From positions 1-31,385 of the forward strand of contig JSYX01000413.1 of assembly GCA_000787465.1 (NCBI GenBank): a DNA stretch of 31,385 nucleotides, read 5' to 3'. The translations under genes and the position numbers were made by a program. The notes beneath the pieces were generated by a model. It ran no database searches. It saw only the letters and a program-made list of their open reading frames with translations, and was not told the DNA's origin. Source of the stretch: Thermomucor indicae-seudaticae. Its lineage: Eukaryota > Mucoromycota > Mucoromycetes > Mucorales > Lichtheimiaceae. This document shows, one piece after another, positions 1-9,977 of this stretch (positions within the stretch are counted from its first letter, which is position 1; each line of letters starts with the position of its first letter).

Positions 1-86
1 TTGCCAGCTAAAAACTTCATATCTCTTTACATAATAATACAATAATAAAGGATAGCTAGATAGATTTTCAGAAAAGATATAATATG

Positions 87-3000
87 TCAGGCGTTTGGAT
101 TGAAAACTTTTAGGTCTTTGCCTGTCATCTGGCTGAAACTTGATATCGCTATGTTGTATGCAGCTTGTGCGTCTCGGTTCCGAGTGTTTGTTCCAGTTTT
201 GTAAGACGGGCAATTGGGGTATAGGCAGAGAGAAGCGCCATTCACTCGGAGTGTCCGTGACGATCTTGAGGCACGTGGCCGTACAACGGGCTCCAGGCAC
301 GTCATGCACGTTTGGGACGTTCTGTAATCGTTCGTCATTGATACTGGCGCATAACGCCGATGAGCCTGTCGGAGCTTTCCGCCTCCACGTCGTTGGTGAC
401 CCCTGATTCTGGAACCAACACAAGTTCCAGCCGTTCCTATCGCCATAATTGCAGGCGCTGTAGTGCTCCCTGCGATTAAACGTCTTTCTCCAGCCGCGAT
501 TTGGTCGTATGCTTTTTTCGTTTGCAAGTAGCTAGTATATTTACGCTTGTCTATTTTCTTACTGCAATAATATCGCCTCAGAATCTCGCGTTCTCTCCGA
601 AAAACCTACAGGACATGCAATGGGTGGATAAATATCGTTCCAGTCATTTAAGTACATACATTCAACCGGTCTATAAAGTCATCGACAGATAACGCCGACG
701 CAAGTGAGTTCTCTGCCAGTCTCTCTTGACTCTCCAGGACTTGGCGCTGCTTATCCTAAACATTCTGTTAGGCATCCGAGTCTCTAAGCGAAAGTCTAGA
801 CAGTACCTTCAATTCCCGTTCTCTTTTTCGAGCGAAGGCCCGTGATAGGCTCTTTTGGTTAATATATTGTGCCGTGAATTTGATGGGTGTTGGCAACACA
901 AGGATAGACACGTCTGCGGGATTACTGTTTCTCATGGCATTGTAATACTCGACGCAGTTCAGGTATTGTCTGATGGACAATGCTACATTAGTCGACAGTG
1001 TCGCTAGCCCATAGTCTGTTCCTGACAGCATCGCCTCTTTGCCTTTCGCACGAACGCCGTTACAATAAGTTTCAGTATTCATGCATTGTGCAGCGTCCTC
1101 GCAGCCCATATTCGCCAACGTAGGTGTTGTCTTGAGAGCCTTTAGAGCCTTCGTGGCGTCTGCATCCTCTGATTTCTTTTTTCCATCAAGTGCTCTGTTG
1201 AGGGCCGCAAGTTCATGGTCTTGCCTCTCGGAGTTCCTTCTTTGCTCTGCACGCATTGATCCAAGACGATCCTCGGTCTGGGTTCAACTCTTGCAGTTCA
1301 AGAGAACTAGCCATGTCGATAGCCCTTTGCTTGCACTTTTCTCTATATACAGCAGAGTCTTTCTTGCTAAACTCAGATTGGGTTCTTTGCTGCTCTTTTT
1401 GCAAATCCACGATGCTCTTTTTGGCATCCTCGCGACGCAGCTCTAATCGTGCCTGCTCTTTGTCAGCAACAAACAGGGATGCTGATTGCGGAAAACACTT
1501 CCTCTTCTTTCGTACATCGTAAACTGAAACGGATGGCTGCACCTTGGGCAATAACTGTCCATACACTGTAGCGGTTTCACAAGATGGTGATAGTGCAAGC
1601 CGATAGTCGAATTCCTGTCCATGATCGTTGCACATGGTTCGTAGCTTAGTTAAATCGAAGAAAGATGCAAATATCACTGCAGTGTTTTGTCTCGCGCGAT
1701 TAATGTTTGTAGTAGGATCTTTGCCTTTGTCGTAAAGGTAGAAGTCGCCATTTGAGGAGCCGAATATTTCGTAAATAGCTGATGCAACCAGTTGCGAAGC
1801 ATTTATCCTCGAGGGTTTGATTGTTGGACTAAGCTCCCGTAGGAAACTACTGTAACCAGCGATATGCAAGATGCAATTTGTAAATGCGACAAGAGGTAGC
1901 TGCATAGCTATAACATTTCGTGAACTTTCGTCGGGTATAAACGGCTGCAGTATGTGGCAAATCTTTTGGATCACTTCGAGCTCCCGTCTTCCCAAACAAT
2001 TTGCATTATTAGACCTCCACCTCTTCATAATGTTGTCCTCCGTAGGTAACTCCTTTGCCAACAAAATGCTTTTCAACGCCCTCACCACAGCCTTTATCCT
2101 GTTCGCTGAAGTCTCCTTTGACTTCTCTTCATCCTCCTCCCTGTCATCTACCCAACCCAGCTCTTCTTCTGCTATAGCGTCATGCCGGATAGCAGATACC
2201 ATGTTTCTCCTTTCACCGTCTTCGGATAGATCAGGCAACACTGTTTCTGGGCCTACCGGATGTTTCGTCTGGTCGATGGCCATTTTTTGTATCTTTGTAC
2301 CAAGGTACCGGGCGTGGAGCCTCTGCCTGTGCCCGCGGCAGTTCCTGAGTTTTTCCTCCCGTTTGACCCTCTTCACAGGTGTCGATTCTGTCCTTCCGAT
2401 TCGTTCCTCCAATTTCTTCAACGGTTTACCACAACGGCGAAGCTTCTGCCTGGTTGAATCGCGTGAAATCTTACCTCGTTGCAAATCTTTGCGTTTGTCA
2501 CTTTCCTCAGCTTTCTGCATGCGAATATTATGAAAGCGTTGTTCTCTTTTTGGCGAAAGATGCAGCCGTACGAGTAACAGAGTGCTTTTGTTGAACGCGT
2601 ATTTAAACGGCCGTTGGTCACTCCACGTGTTCCGTAAGTTAGTTGTAAACGCCTGTACTTTCTCTATGAGTAATTGGTCATACCGTAGCCAAAGCGGGTT
2701 GCTTGAGGTGGCTTCCGAGATATTATTGGAGGACCTGCTTTGCGAGGCATTTACACCCTTTGTTTGTAGGTGAACAGTGTGCAAGTGTTGCATGTGCGAA
2801 GTGGTGAATAAACTTGCAATGTTTGCGACTTCCTTTTTGAGTTTATCATCTTCCTCCTTCGGTTTGTCTTTTTCCTTGGATTCACCATCCTTCTTCGTTC
2901 TATCATCTGATGGAGTTAGAGACACTGCTGGGACTACTGGAATCTTCTTTGATGTGAGGAATGAGGCTTTCTGCCTCTGTGCTGCCTTTGGTACTACTTC

Positions 3001-3717
3001 GTCAACCGGAAGCCAGGCGTCCTGGTTCTTCTCGTCAGCAATTCCAGATATAATGGACAACATAATGACACGAGTCACGGCAGCTAGTTCTTGGACGTAG
3101 TCGCTAACTTCAATAGCTGTTTCGCAAAGTTGCTGCAGAAAGTAGTTTCCGTCGTTTTGCGGAAGATTTTCACGAATTATCTTATTAACGGGGACCTTGA
3201 AACTTCGTATCCTGCTTTCGGTCAGCGTGAATTCCGTTTTGCCCCTTTGAATCGACTCGTTGTTATTTTCCCGCACTGTCTGGACGGTTCGGTCCCAATC
3301 TGTTTGCACGTGCTCGTGCCATCTGGAAATTGGCGTGTTCTTATAATAGATAGTGCTTGTAGTTCCCAGTTCGAAACCGCCGACAGTGTCGGTCAAAACA
3401 TACAGGTCTCACGGCATTCGTTTTGAGTTGATGAGCTCGGTCTTCCTGTTATTTAAGTTTGTTTGCAATTTCGCCGAGTTATTTTGGTTTGCTTTTGAAC
3501 TGACAATCTTCTTGATCACATCTTTAAGATAAATCGGAAAAGCTTTCTCCAAAGCTTGGTCGACTTGAGCACGTTTCTTCTCAAGTTCATCTTCTGTAAT
3601 TCTTTTGCGCTTCTTTCCAGCTACAGATACTTGTGCTTTCCGCACTGGCAACTGAATATCTGAAGTTTGTATTTCTTCAGGATCTGTTGCTTGTACGGAC
3701 TTCTCGTGCTTTGCCAT
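87..3717 (-). pseudogene. Fanzor (eukaryotic TnpB-like RNA-guided nuclease) pseudogene
   Basis: Decayed gene of a Fanzor, the eukaryotic relative of TnpB linked to mobile elements. Read from 3717 down, the start MAKHEKSVQ opens a lysine-rich N-terminus. An in-frame TGA lies at 3409-3411, then about 730 codons stay open to about 1250. There a single-base shift moves reading into the frame used from 1256 to 87, which is interrupted by TAA 768-770, TAG 756-758, TAA 648-650 and TAG 606-608. Family signs survive in order: a RuvC-I-like block GTDYGLATLS near 1010; the zinc-ribbon start YRTSQTCMTC; a second Cys pair in LCLYPNCP; and the RuvC-III-like block RDAQAAYNI near 150. The natural stop is TGA 87-89. 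With one frameshift and five internal stops it cannot make a full nuclease. Any guide-RNA region would lie 3' of the stop, at 1-86 and beyond the window. The family call rests on motif order and C-terminal resemblance; no search was run. Confidence 0.85.
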
Positions 3718-3812
3718 TAGGATATCGCTGTAGAAAAGGTAATATGTAGCGGTGTAATAAATGTGGACTTAGGATAATAAGAAAGATGGATGGGATATAT
3801 CTTGTCCTTTAT

Positions 3813-4057
3813 TCAGCCAAAAATTTTACGCTTATTTATACTTTTCCAATCCTGCCGCAGCTGTTCTAAAAATGTAGAAGTGCTGCGGTCTTGATTACTG
3901 CGGTTCGGCAAGCGTTGTTGAGGATTTGATATTGGGTATGCTGGCACGGCATCTATTGAGACGGCGGAGTAACAAAATCCGATGCTGCAAGCGCTCTTTT
4001 CGCGCTTGTGTTGGGACAATGCAAGATGGTGTTTTCGATGTCCACTACGCAAGCCAT
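3813..4057 (-). CDS. doubtful small ORF or gene fragment
   Basis: The minus strand has an ATG at 4055-4057 opening a 34-codon frame (MACVVDIENT...). An overlapping frame runs open to a stop at 3813-3815 and ends in a polar, basic stretch (FLEQLRQDWKSINKRKIFG). The two frames could be one small gene split by an intron or by a frameshift, but I found no splice pair that joins them convincingly. It sits just upstream of the Fanzor remnant on the same strand. No domain is recognised. It may also be chance. Confidence 0.2.
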
Positions 4058-4111
4058 TTTTATTTCACTGTAGCATTGGTTTCTTCTAGTAACAGTCTTT
4101 AAAAAAAACTA

Positions 4112-4769
4112 ATGCAGTACCGCTCCCAGCCTTGGCAGTCTTCGGGTGTGATGGACCGGACGGAATCTGTGATTAGTCAAATCAAAACACCACCGCTGTG
4201 TGATTTGTGCTTCTTCACGTCATTATCCAGCTTCGCGAAAGAAAACTCTTCGATTCGATCTAAAAACGGCGATTACAGCGGCAGCGGACAGGGTATAAAC
4301 ACACAGGAGCGGATGAGTGCAGCTGTCTTTTTGCTTATACACGAGATGCCAGACACCCGTGATGCTTCGGTTGTGCATGTGATAAGCGACATTGACAACA
4401 GCAAGAACGGTGAGATTGCTTTCCCTCTTTCTTGTGATCTTGATTCTTTCTGAATGTTTAGGAGGTGACCGTGCGACGTTACGGTGGAAGTGCAAATTGA
4501 GTTCAAGTTTGGTGCAGAAAGACGCAATCGCTAGTATACTGGATATTGCCTATTATTATCTTCTGTACGTATGTTTTCTGTTGTGCGCGTGCTTATGGAC
4601 TATCACCTCTTTAGCAATAAAGCTCGCCTTTTGTGAGAGTAAATACACATTTATTGCACAATATGCTTTCACAGTGCAGATAGACATACGTTTGGACTCC
4701 TGGAAATGCTTCTTGCGTCTGGTCTCAAGTATGCAGAAAAATGATCCTGTGACATATGAAGATTTTTGA
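4112..4769 (+). other. possible disrupted coding fragment
   Basis: An open frame from 4112 ends in TGA at 4451-4453. A second open frame, 4392-4769, overlaps it. A plausible intron with donor near 4409 (GTGAGA) and acceptor TTTAG near 4461 could join them, giving a protein that continues into hydrophobic sequence. Part of the downstream stretch also reads well in a different frame, as if a base were lost. No family is recognised. Treat as unproven, either a gene relic or chance. Confidence 0.15.
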
Positions 4770-5650
4770 CTAAAGCAGCTTTCGCCGTTTTCTCATATCT
4801 ACTTTCAAAGTTCTCATTATGCGTCACCGAACAGTTTCCTCCATTTGAGTCAGAAAGCATCGACACAGGTGATTAATTTCAGCGTTCCGATGTCTGAAAC
4901 TTCTTGCTGGCAAATCCCATCAGGTTCCGCAGCGGCCGAAAATTTTTACCATAAAAAGAAGGGTCGATCGCCACATTTCACACTTTGGCTCTGTTTCTCA
5001 CAAACATCCCCGGTAAGTGTCTTTGTGAAAAGCATGTTGGATTATAAAGGCATTGCGGACTTACTTTGCTGATGGATAGCCGGTGATAAGCCTCTGTCCC
5101 GACTCCCACCGTATGCTCACTGTCTTTGACACAGTAAGCTGTCGCTATCATTGTTTGTATGAACTTGTCTTATTCCTTTTTGGGTTAGGCTACGGCTGAC
5201 GTTATATCGCTTCATGCGTAAACCGTGCGTCCTTCGTGCCCGGCAGCCTACAAGGCGTAAGACCGAGGTCAAACCTTAACACCGCCACCACGGAACAAAC
5301 GTAAACCCTGACACTTGTGATTTTACTTACTCCGTGCTTATCTGATTCTATCTTAGGTGCGTCGGCTGGTCCCCACTGAATAGCGGTGAATACCTTTGCG
5401 GGTGTAAGCATGAATTTTTTACCTGTTAAAACTTGTGACTAATGTTATTCTCCAATTTTTCATTGGCTTCAAACAAATTCTGGTTATAACTTTGATTCGC
5501 CTCATTTGGTTTCCTGATTTGTATTTTTATGCATCTACTGTTTCTTTACATAATAAAGATGCTGTAAAGGAAAACATGGGTCTTGCACAGAGAGGCAAAG
5601 AGTGGGTCCCTTACAGCAACGTAACTAGAGACACAGAGCTCAAGACTGCT

Positions 5651-5672
5651 GTCCCTCGCTAAAACGCGGGAC
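5651..5672. repeat. short imperfect hairpin
   Basis: GTCCCTCG and CGCGGGAC flank a six-base loop (CTAAAA), pairing at seven of eight positions. There is no gene or T-tract context to give it a role. It may be a relic of repeat DNA. Confidence 0.3.
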
Positions 5673-6001
5673 GCAATGACACAAGCGTTTGTCGTTAAGA
5701 GCTCCACAGTATCTACTGCCTAGCGACGCCATCCTTCACCGTTATTGCTAGTACCGCCGTCAATACAAGGTATGAGAAAGAATCGATTTTATTGTTTAGG
5801 ATTAATCGTGAGTTATATAACAGAGGTTGGAAGACCATAAACGAATGTAATACGGCATATAAAAAAGCTTAAAGGACATATAATAAGTATGTTCACAAGA
5901 AAAGAATAACAGAGGCTTCTGCATGTACGTATGCAACTTGGCCTCTTCAGATTATAAAAGAAACAACAGAGTGTATGGAAAAAAAATAAAAAGTATTAAA
6001 C

Positions 6002-9000
6002 TTATCGTGAGTTCATGAAGCCGGCAATCCACGAAGTACGCTTATCACGCTTGTCCGGGGATGTGGGTGAACCTGGGTAATCGTTTCCGTTTTCAACGAC
6101 ATTTCCTCCGCCACGCAGAGGCTTTGCGATACGACCAAAGTTCAATGCAGCCATTGCATTTTGCGATTTCTGAGACCGAGCCTGTTCCAGACGATCACGC
6201 ACTGCTTGCAATTGGGCCTCGAACCTATAGCACAAGGCTCAATAACGCTCACTAATGATAACAATGCTTAGAGTGGTCACTTACTTTTGGTTCTGAGAGA
6301 TCAGCTTCTCTTGAGCATCCTGCAGCAGATTTTCCAGAGCTTGGATACGCTCGTTGCGTGCTATCAACTTGCGCTCTGCCAAAGCAACCTCCTTCTTGAG
6401 TGATGCGTTCTGTTCTACAAGCTAATTGTCGATGGTTATTTAGGATTTCTGGAGAATAACCGTGCATAAAAGATAGACGGACTTACCTGTTTCTGGACGT
6501 TCGTGAGCTGCTCCAAGTTACGCTCCAAAAATGCCATCTTCTTTTGCTGAGCCTTGTTATTGCTAGCTCGCAGAACATTGTTGTATTGTTCTCGAGTTTC
6601 GTCAAGCGACATCTCAAGCTCCACAACCTTCTCACATCGAGCCTGCAAGTCACGCATCAATGCCTTCTTCATAACCTCAAAGTCGGCAAGCTGCTGAGCC
6701 ATGGTCTTGCGCATACGCTCAATGTCCTTCTCCTTTTCACTCAACTCGCCATTCGTAGCTGGCGCTGCTGGGTGAGGCTGTTCGGACAGCTTAGCCTAAA
6801 AACGCATCGGTAAGTAGTGGTTTTACATACCGCTTCGCCGCTGCACTTACCTGGAGCTGTTCATTGGCAGCTTTCAGATCGGCCATAGCAGTCGCAAGTT
6901 TCTGATGAGTCTCGCGCTTACGATCCAACTCTTTCTTCAACTGCTCGATCTCTTGCTGCTGCTGCTCTCTCTTGGCCAAGTACTGGTCTTCGAGCTTGGT
7001 CTATTTCCGTCAAAAACATTACACGACCGACATTTTAACTCAAAAGATGCGCCAAGCTTACCTTGAGCGCAGACACAGTTTCGGCCAGATGCTCACTGTT
7101 TTGCGCTCGAGACTCCTCTTCCGCAATGGTCTTGTCAAGTAACTCTTCATATTCTTGCTCAAGATTCGCAAAGCGGGCTTCAAGCTCATCCTTCTTCTTC
7201 TCGAGCTCTTCCTTGTCGGACGTCAAGTCCTCAATTGTCTTGGTATGCTGTTCTACCAGAACTTTGGATTCAGCAAGTTCGCGCCGCAGCGTGATAATCT
7301 GCTCCACGCTTAGTTTATCTTGGTTTTCACTGTCCAGCTTGCTGAGTGCGTCACGGATTTGCTTCTCCTTCTCGTTAAGCACGCCCTAGTATTACCATTT
7401 TTTGTTTTAGCTATCCATGCTTCGACCAAGAATCTATATGCGTTATCCAGTAACTAACCGATGGATCGAAACCAGACATCATCTGAGCCATTTTCGCGGC
7501 CTTCTTCTTTTCTTTCTCTCCATCGGTGGCAGCCTTGTGAGCCTGTCTCATTTCTGCCAGATTCTTCTTCAACTCCTCAAGCTCGTTAACGAGTTCTTGA
7601 TTGGCTTCCCTAAGAGAATCGACATGGATTGCATTCTCTTTGCTCTCATAAGAGATCTTTTGAAGCTGAAGCCGCAATTCGCTCAGTTCAGATGTCATTT
7701 GCTGGTTCTCTTTGCTGATTGCTTGCTCTTGCTCCTTGTAATAATTCATCTCTTCTCGAAGAGACTCGAGGAGCTTTTCGCGGTTGGCCAGCTCGGTTTC
7801 CTTATTTCAAAGCAAAATGGTTTAGATTGGATACAAAGATACGAAAGCATAACGTTTTACCTTTTCCGCTATTTGGTCCATGAGTTCATTCTCGCGCTTG
7901 ATGAATTCTTCGCGCTCATCCTTTTCAAGAACTGGGACAGGTGTTGGAGGACGCGAACCTTCATCGGATACTGGACTCTTAAAGCCGGGTGCAGGCGGCA
8001 AGGCGTTAAAGTCACCTTTGGTGATTTTCTCCAGGGTGACCCATTTCTCCTCGGGAACAGTTCCGCCCGTGCGCCAAACATTGACTTCGCCCTCGAGGGC
8101 TGCAATGTAAGTCTGGAAGGTGACTGCCTCGGATTTGACGCGCTTCAAGAGGGCCTTAAGCTCAGCAGGCGATAGATCAGCGTTCACCTTGGCCTTGTTC
8201 TTGATAGTTTTGGCACGGACACCGAAGCGCAAAGTCGAAAGAGTTTCGGCTTCGTTGTATGACGATGGAGAACAATTGATGATCAAGGTTGTACGAGAGT
8301 TACCACCCAAAGATTCTTGGAGGATTCTCGTCAACTTGGAATCTCTGAAGCAAAATTCCAGAGTCGCATAAACAAAATCCACGTGGCTGTTTGAATCTTA
8401 TCTGTTTACCTGTAAGGGACGTGGCTCGACTAAAGCAAGTGTGCAACAGTTATGTTACAAGTCCAACAAGTTGAGTTCACAATACTTCCAAAACGTACCT
8501 TTCCGTCCGTCAATGCATTGATGACCATACCCAGCGCTGTCAAGGACTTGTTAATCTTCTTTGCTTCTTCCAAAGTCTGGCCTGAGGCCCCCGTTTTGCC
8601 GACCTAGAAAGCATCGCATTAGGTACTGCCAATCGGTTATCCTGTGTTCAACAGCTTGCCTTTTCTGAACCAGCCAGATCGACCAGATAGAGTTTTCCAC
8701 TTTTGGCTGCACCTGTGTCCACGTTCTTTTGCGTGATGGTGATTACAACAATCGAGTGACTTCGCGAACTTTCGGCGTTCATATCTTAAGACATCAATGA
8801 GTGCCGCATTCTCCTCCTGAAGAGAATCCACGCAAAGTAGGCATACTTGTGTAGGCCACAACACGGTTGTTGCTGCCACGTCGCATAACTTCATAAACTT
8901 CCTCGGACGAGCCGACATAAACTTCCAAAAGACCCTTAACATAGACTCCTTTCGACTTTTCTTCATGAATAGGCAGATTTTCCGCCGCAGCTAGTAGCAA

Positions 9001-9755
9001 AACCCATGAGCGCCATGTGCCTAAAACCCGTCGGATATTTGACAAACTTACGATTCAGCAAATCGCGAACTTTTTCCATATAAATTTCCATAAAAGAGAC
9101 CTTGACAGTAAATTCGAGATTGCTTGGAGCGGCCATAATACTGTCAAAGATCTGCTCCACGATACGGGGGATGATACCCTTTGTCTTTTCGTCATCAATG
9201 TCGGCGCCCTGCGTAAAAGATAAGGCAGGAAAGAAAGAAAAAAGTAGTCAGTTTAGTATAAACAGTAAAGTGTACACGGTGTAAGAGAGGTCGGAAGAAC
9301 AATAGCATACCATCATTGTGAATGTTTTACCAGAGCCAGTTTGACCATAAGCGAAAACGGTTCCGTTGTAACCAGCAGTAACGTCTAGGGAAAAAGCGAC
9401 CGTTAACGAATCCATCCAAGATACAAGCCTTCTGATAAAGAGGAACACTAACCGTCGACAATGGTCTTGATAGAGTACTCAAAGACGTCCTTTTGAGGCG
9501 TATTCATACCAAACACCTTGTCAAAGGCAAAGGTTCCCTGAAAGTCCTTGCCCTGAGAGACAAAAGTGGTATCGGCATTAGTGCATGCGTAATGGTAAAT
9601 TACACCATTGCAATTAGAAATGTCGTTCGCGGTACCTTGAACTCGACTTGCGTACCCTCTGGGTCAATTTCTATGATCGGAACACCGCCTTCTCTGATTT
9701 CCAGGGCATTCTGAGGTCTGAAACGACACACAACCTTTATGTTATTACCCGACAT
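6002..9755 (-). CDS. kinesin-1 heavy chain
   Basis: Plus-end-directed microtubule motor for vesicle and organelle transport along hyphae. Fifteen exons (minus order): 9755-9636, 9552-9453, 9384-9311, 9208-9052, 8990-8847, 8784-8660, 8603-8499, 8429-8410, 8344-7861, 7800-7459, 7385-7062, 7000-6851, 6795-6487, 6421-6285, 6224-6002; 2814 bases, 937 aa, close to fungal kinesin-1 (about 930). The motor starts [12 protein letters not shown]. It has P-loop GQTGSGKT at residues 87-94, switch [10 protein letters not shown], switch [11 protein letters not shown] and the neck-side HVPYRDSKLTR. Long coiled coils follow. The conserved IAK tail motif sits near residue 896 ([11 protein letters not shown]), so motor-tail autoinhibition is expected. 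The start MSGNNIKV was chosen because it opens the motor directly. The eighth exon is only 20 bases, and the intron at 8604-8659 is GC-AG. It is divergent from the dymeclin gene across 222 bases. Confidence 0.96.
8410..8429 (-). other. 20-base microexon of kinesin
   Basis: Bounded by TTTAG before it and GTAAAC after it on the minus strand. It encodes SSHVPY plus two bases of the next Arg codon. Without it the strictly conserved motor loop 11/12 region (DGKSSHVPYRDSKLTR) would be missing and the frame would break, so the exon is well supported. Confidence 0.93.
8604..8659 (-). other. GC-AG intron in kinesin
   Basis: Exon 6 ends ...GSEK and exon 7 starts VGKTGASG. The only donor giving this continuous, family-conserved sequence is AAG|GCAAGC; the acceptor is TTCTAG. 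No GT in the neighbourhood keeps the frame. Confidence 0.9.
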
Positions 9756-9886
9756 GACGAAATGAAAAAAGGGTAAAGTAAACTTAGAGAAAAAAAGGGC
9801 TTAAAGTAAAGAACAGAAAAAGAAGAGGGCAAGAAGCAAAGGAAAAAAGGTTCACCTGCAGCAATGAATTTAGAATCTGGGGCCAT
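9737..9886 (-). promoter_or_regulatory. possible upstream ORF overlapping kinesin start
   Basis: An ATG at 9884-9886, in a context starting MAPDSKF, opens a frame that ends at 9737-9739. That is past the kinesin ATG (9753-9755) and in another frame. It would repress kinesin translation if it lies in the mRNA. The transcript start is unknown, and a C/T-rich stretch at about 9770-9850 could be 5' UTR or a 5' UTR intron. Confidence 0.3.
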
Positions 9887-9977
9887 CGTGACACAGGGGA
9901 ACAAAGTGCCAGATTTCGTTTTCACGACCTCGCTGGAATAACTCTGTTGAAGTCGCCGCAGCCCCGTCCCCCTTTAC
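9756..9977. promoter_or_regulatory. divergent promoter, kinesin / dymeclin
   Basis: 222 bases separate the two start codons, so both promoters must share this interval. The kinesin-proximal half is strongly C/T-rich on the coding strand, as in many fungal 5' UTRs. I see no clear TATA box. Confidence 0.6.

Larger units (their letters stand above)
3718..6001. other. gene-poor interval between Fanzor remnant and kinesin
   Basis: Apart from the two doubtful fragments noted at 3813-4057 and 4112-4769, nothing here supports a gene. ORFs at 5202-5411 (-) and 5435-5662 (+) have no recognisable domain and no good splice context. A short inverted repeat lies at 5651-5672. The part next to 6001 is AT-rich and should hold the kinesin 3' UTR. 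Confidence 0.5.

Noticed and set aside
1213..1256. An intron joining the two Fanzor frames
   Set aside because: The frames overlap by about 40 bases and no GT-AG pair fits; a single-base shift after GAG GAT CGT explains the change better.
1871..2533. 220-codon plus-strand ORF
   Set aside because: Antisense shadow of the Fanzor remnant, with no domain.
24..5556. TCTTTACATAATAA occurs at 24-37 and 5543-5556, flanking the Fanzor block as if a target-site duplication
   Set aside because: One AT-rich 14-base match in 31 kb is about what chance gives, and it is longer than expected for this element type.
7417..8175. 252-codon plus-strand ORF, the longest on that strand
   Set aside because: Antisense to kinesin exons and introns; no domain, and it crosses several well-supported splice sites.
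9737..9925. MAPDSKFIAAG as the true N-terminus of kinesin
   Set aside because: It is out of frame with the motor and no acceptor joins it in phase; MSGNNIKVV matches the family start.
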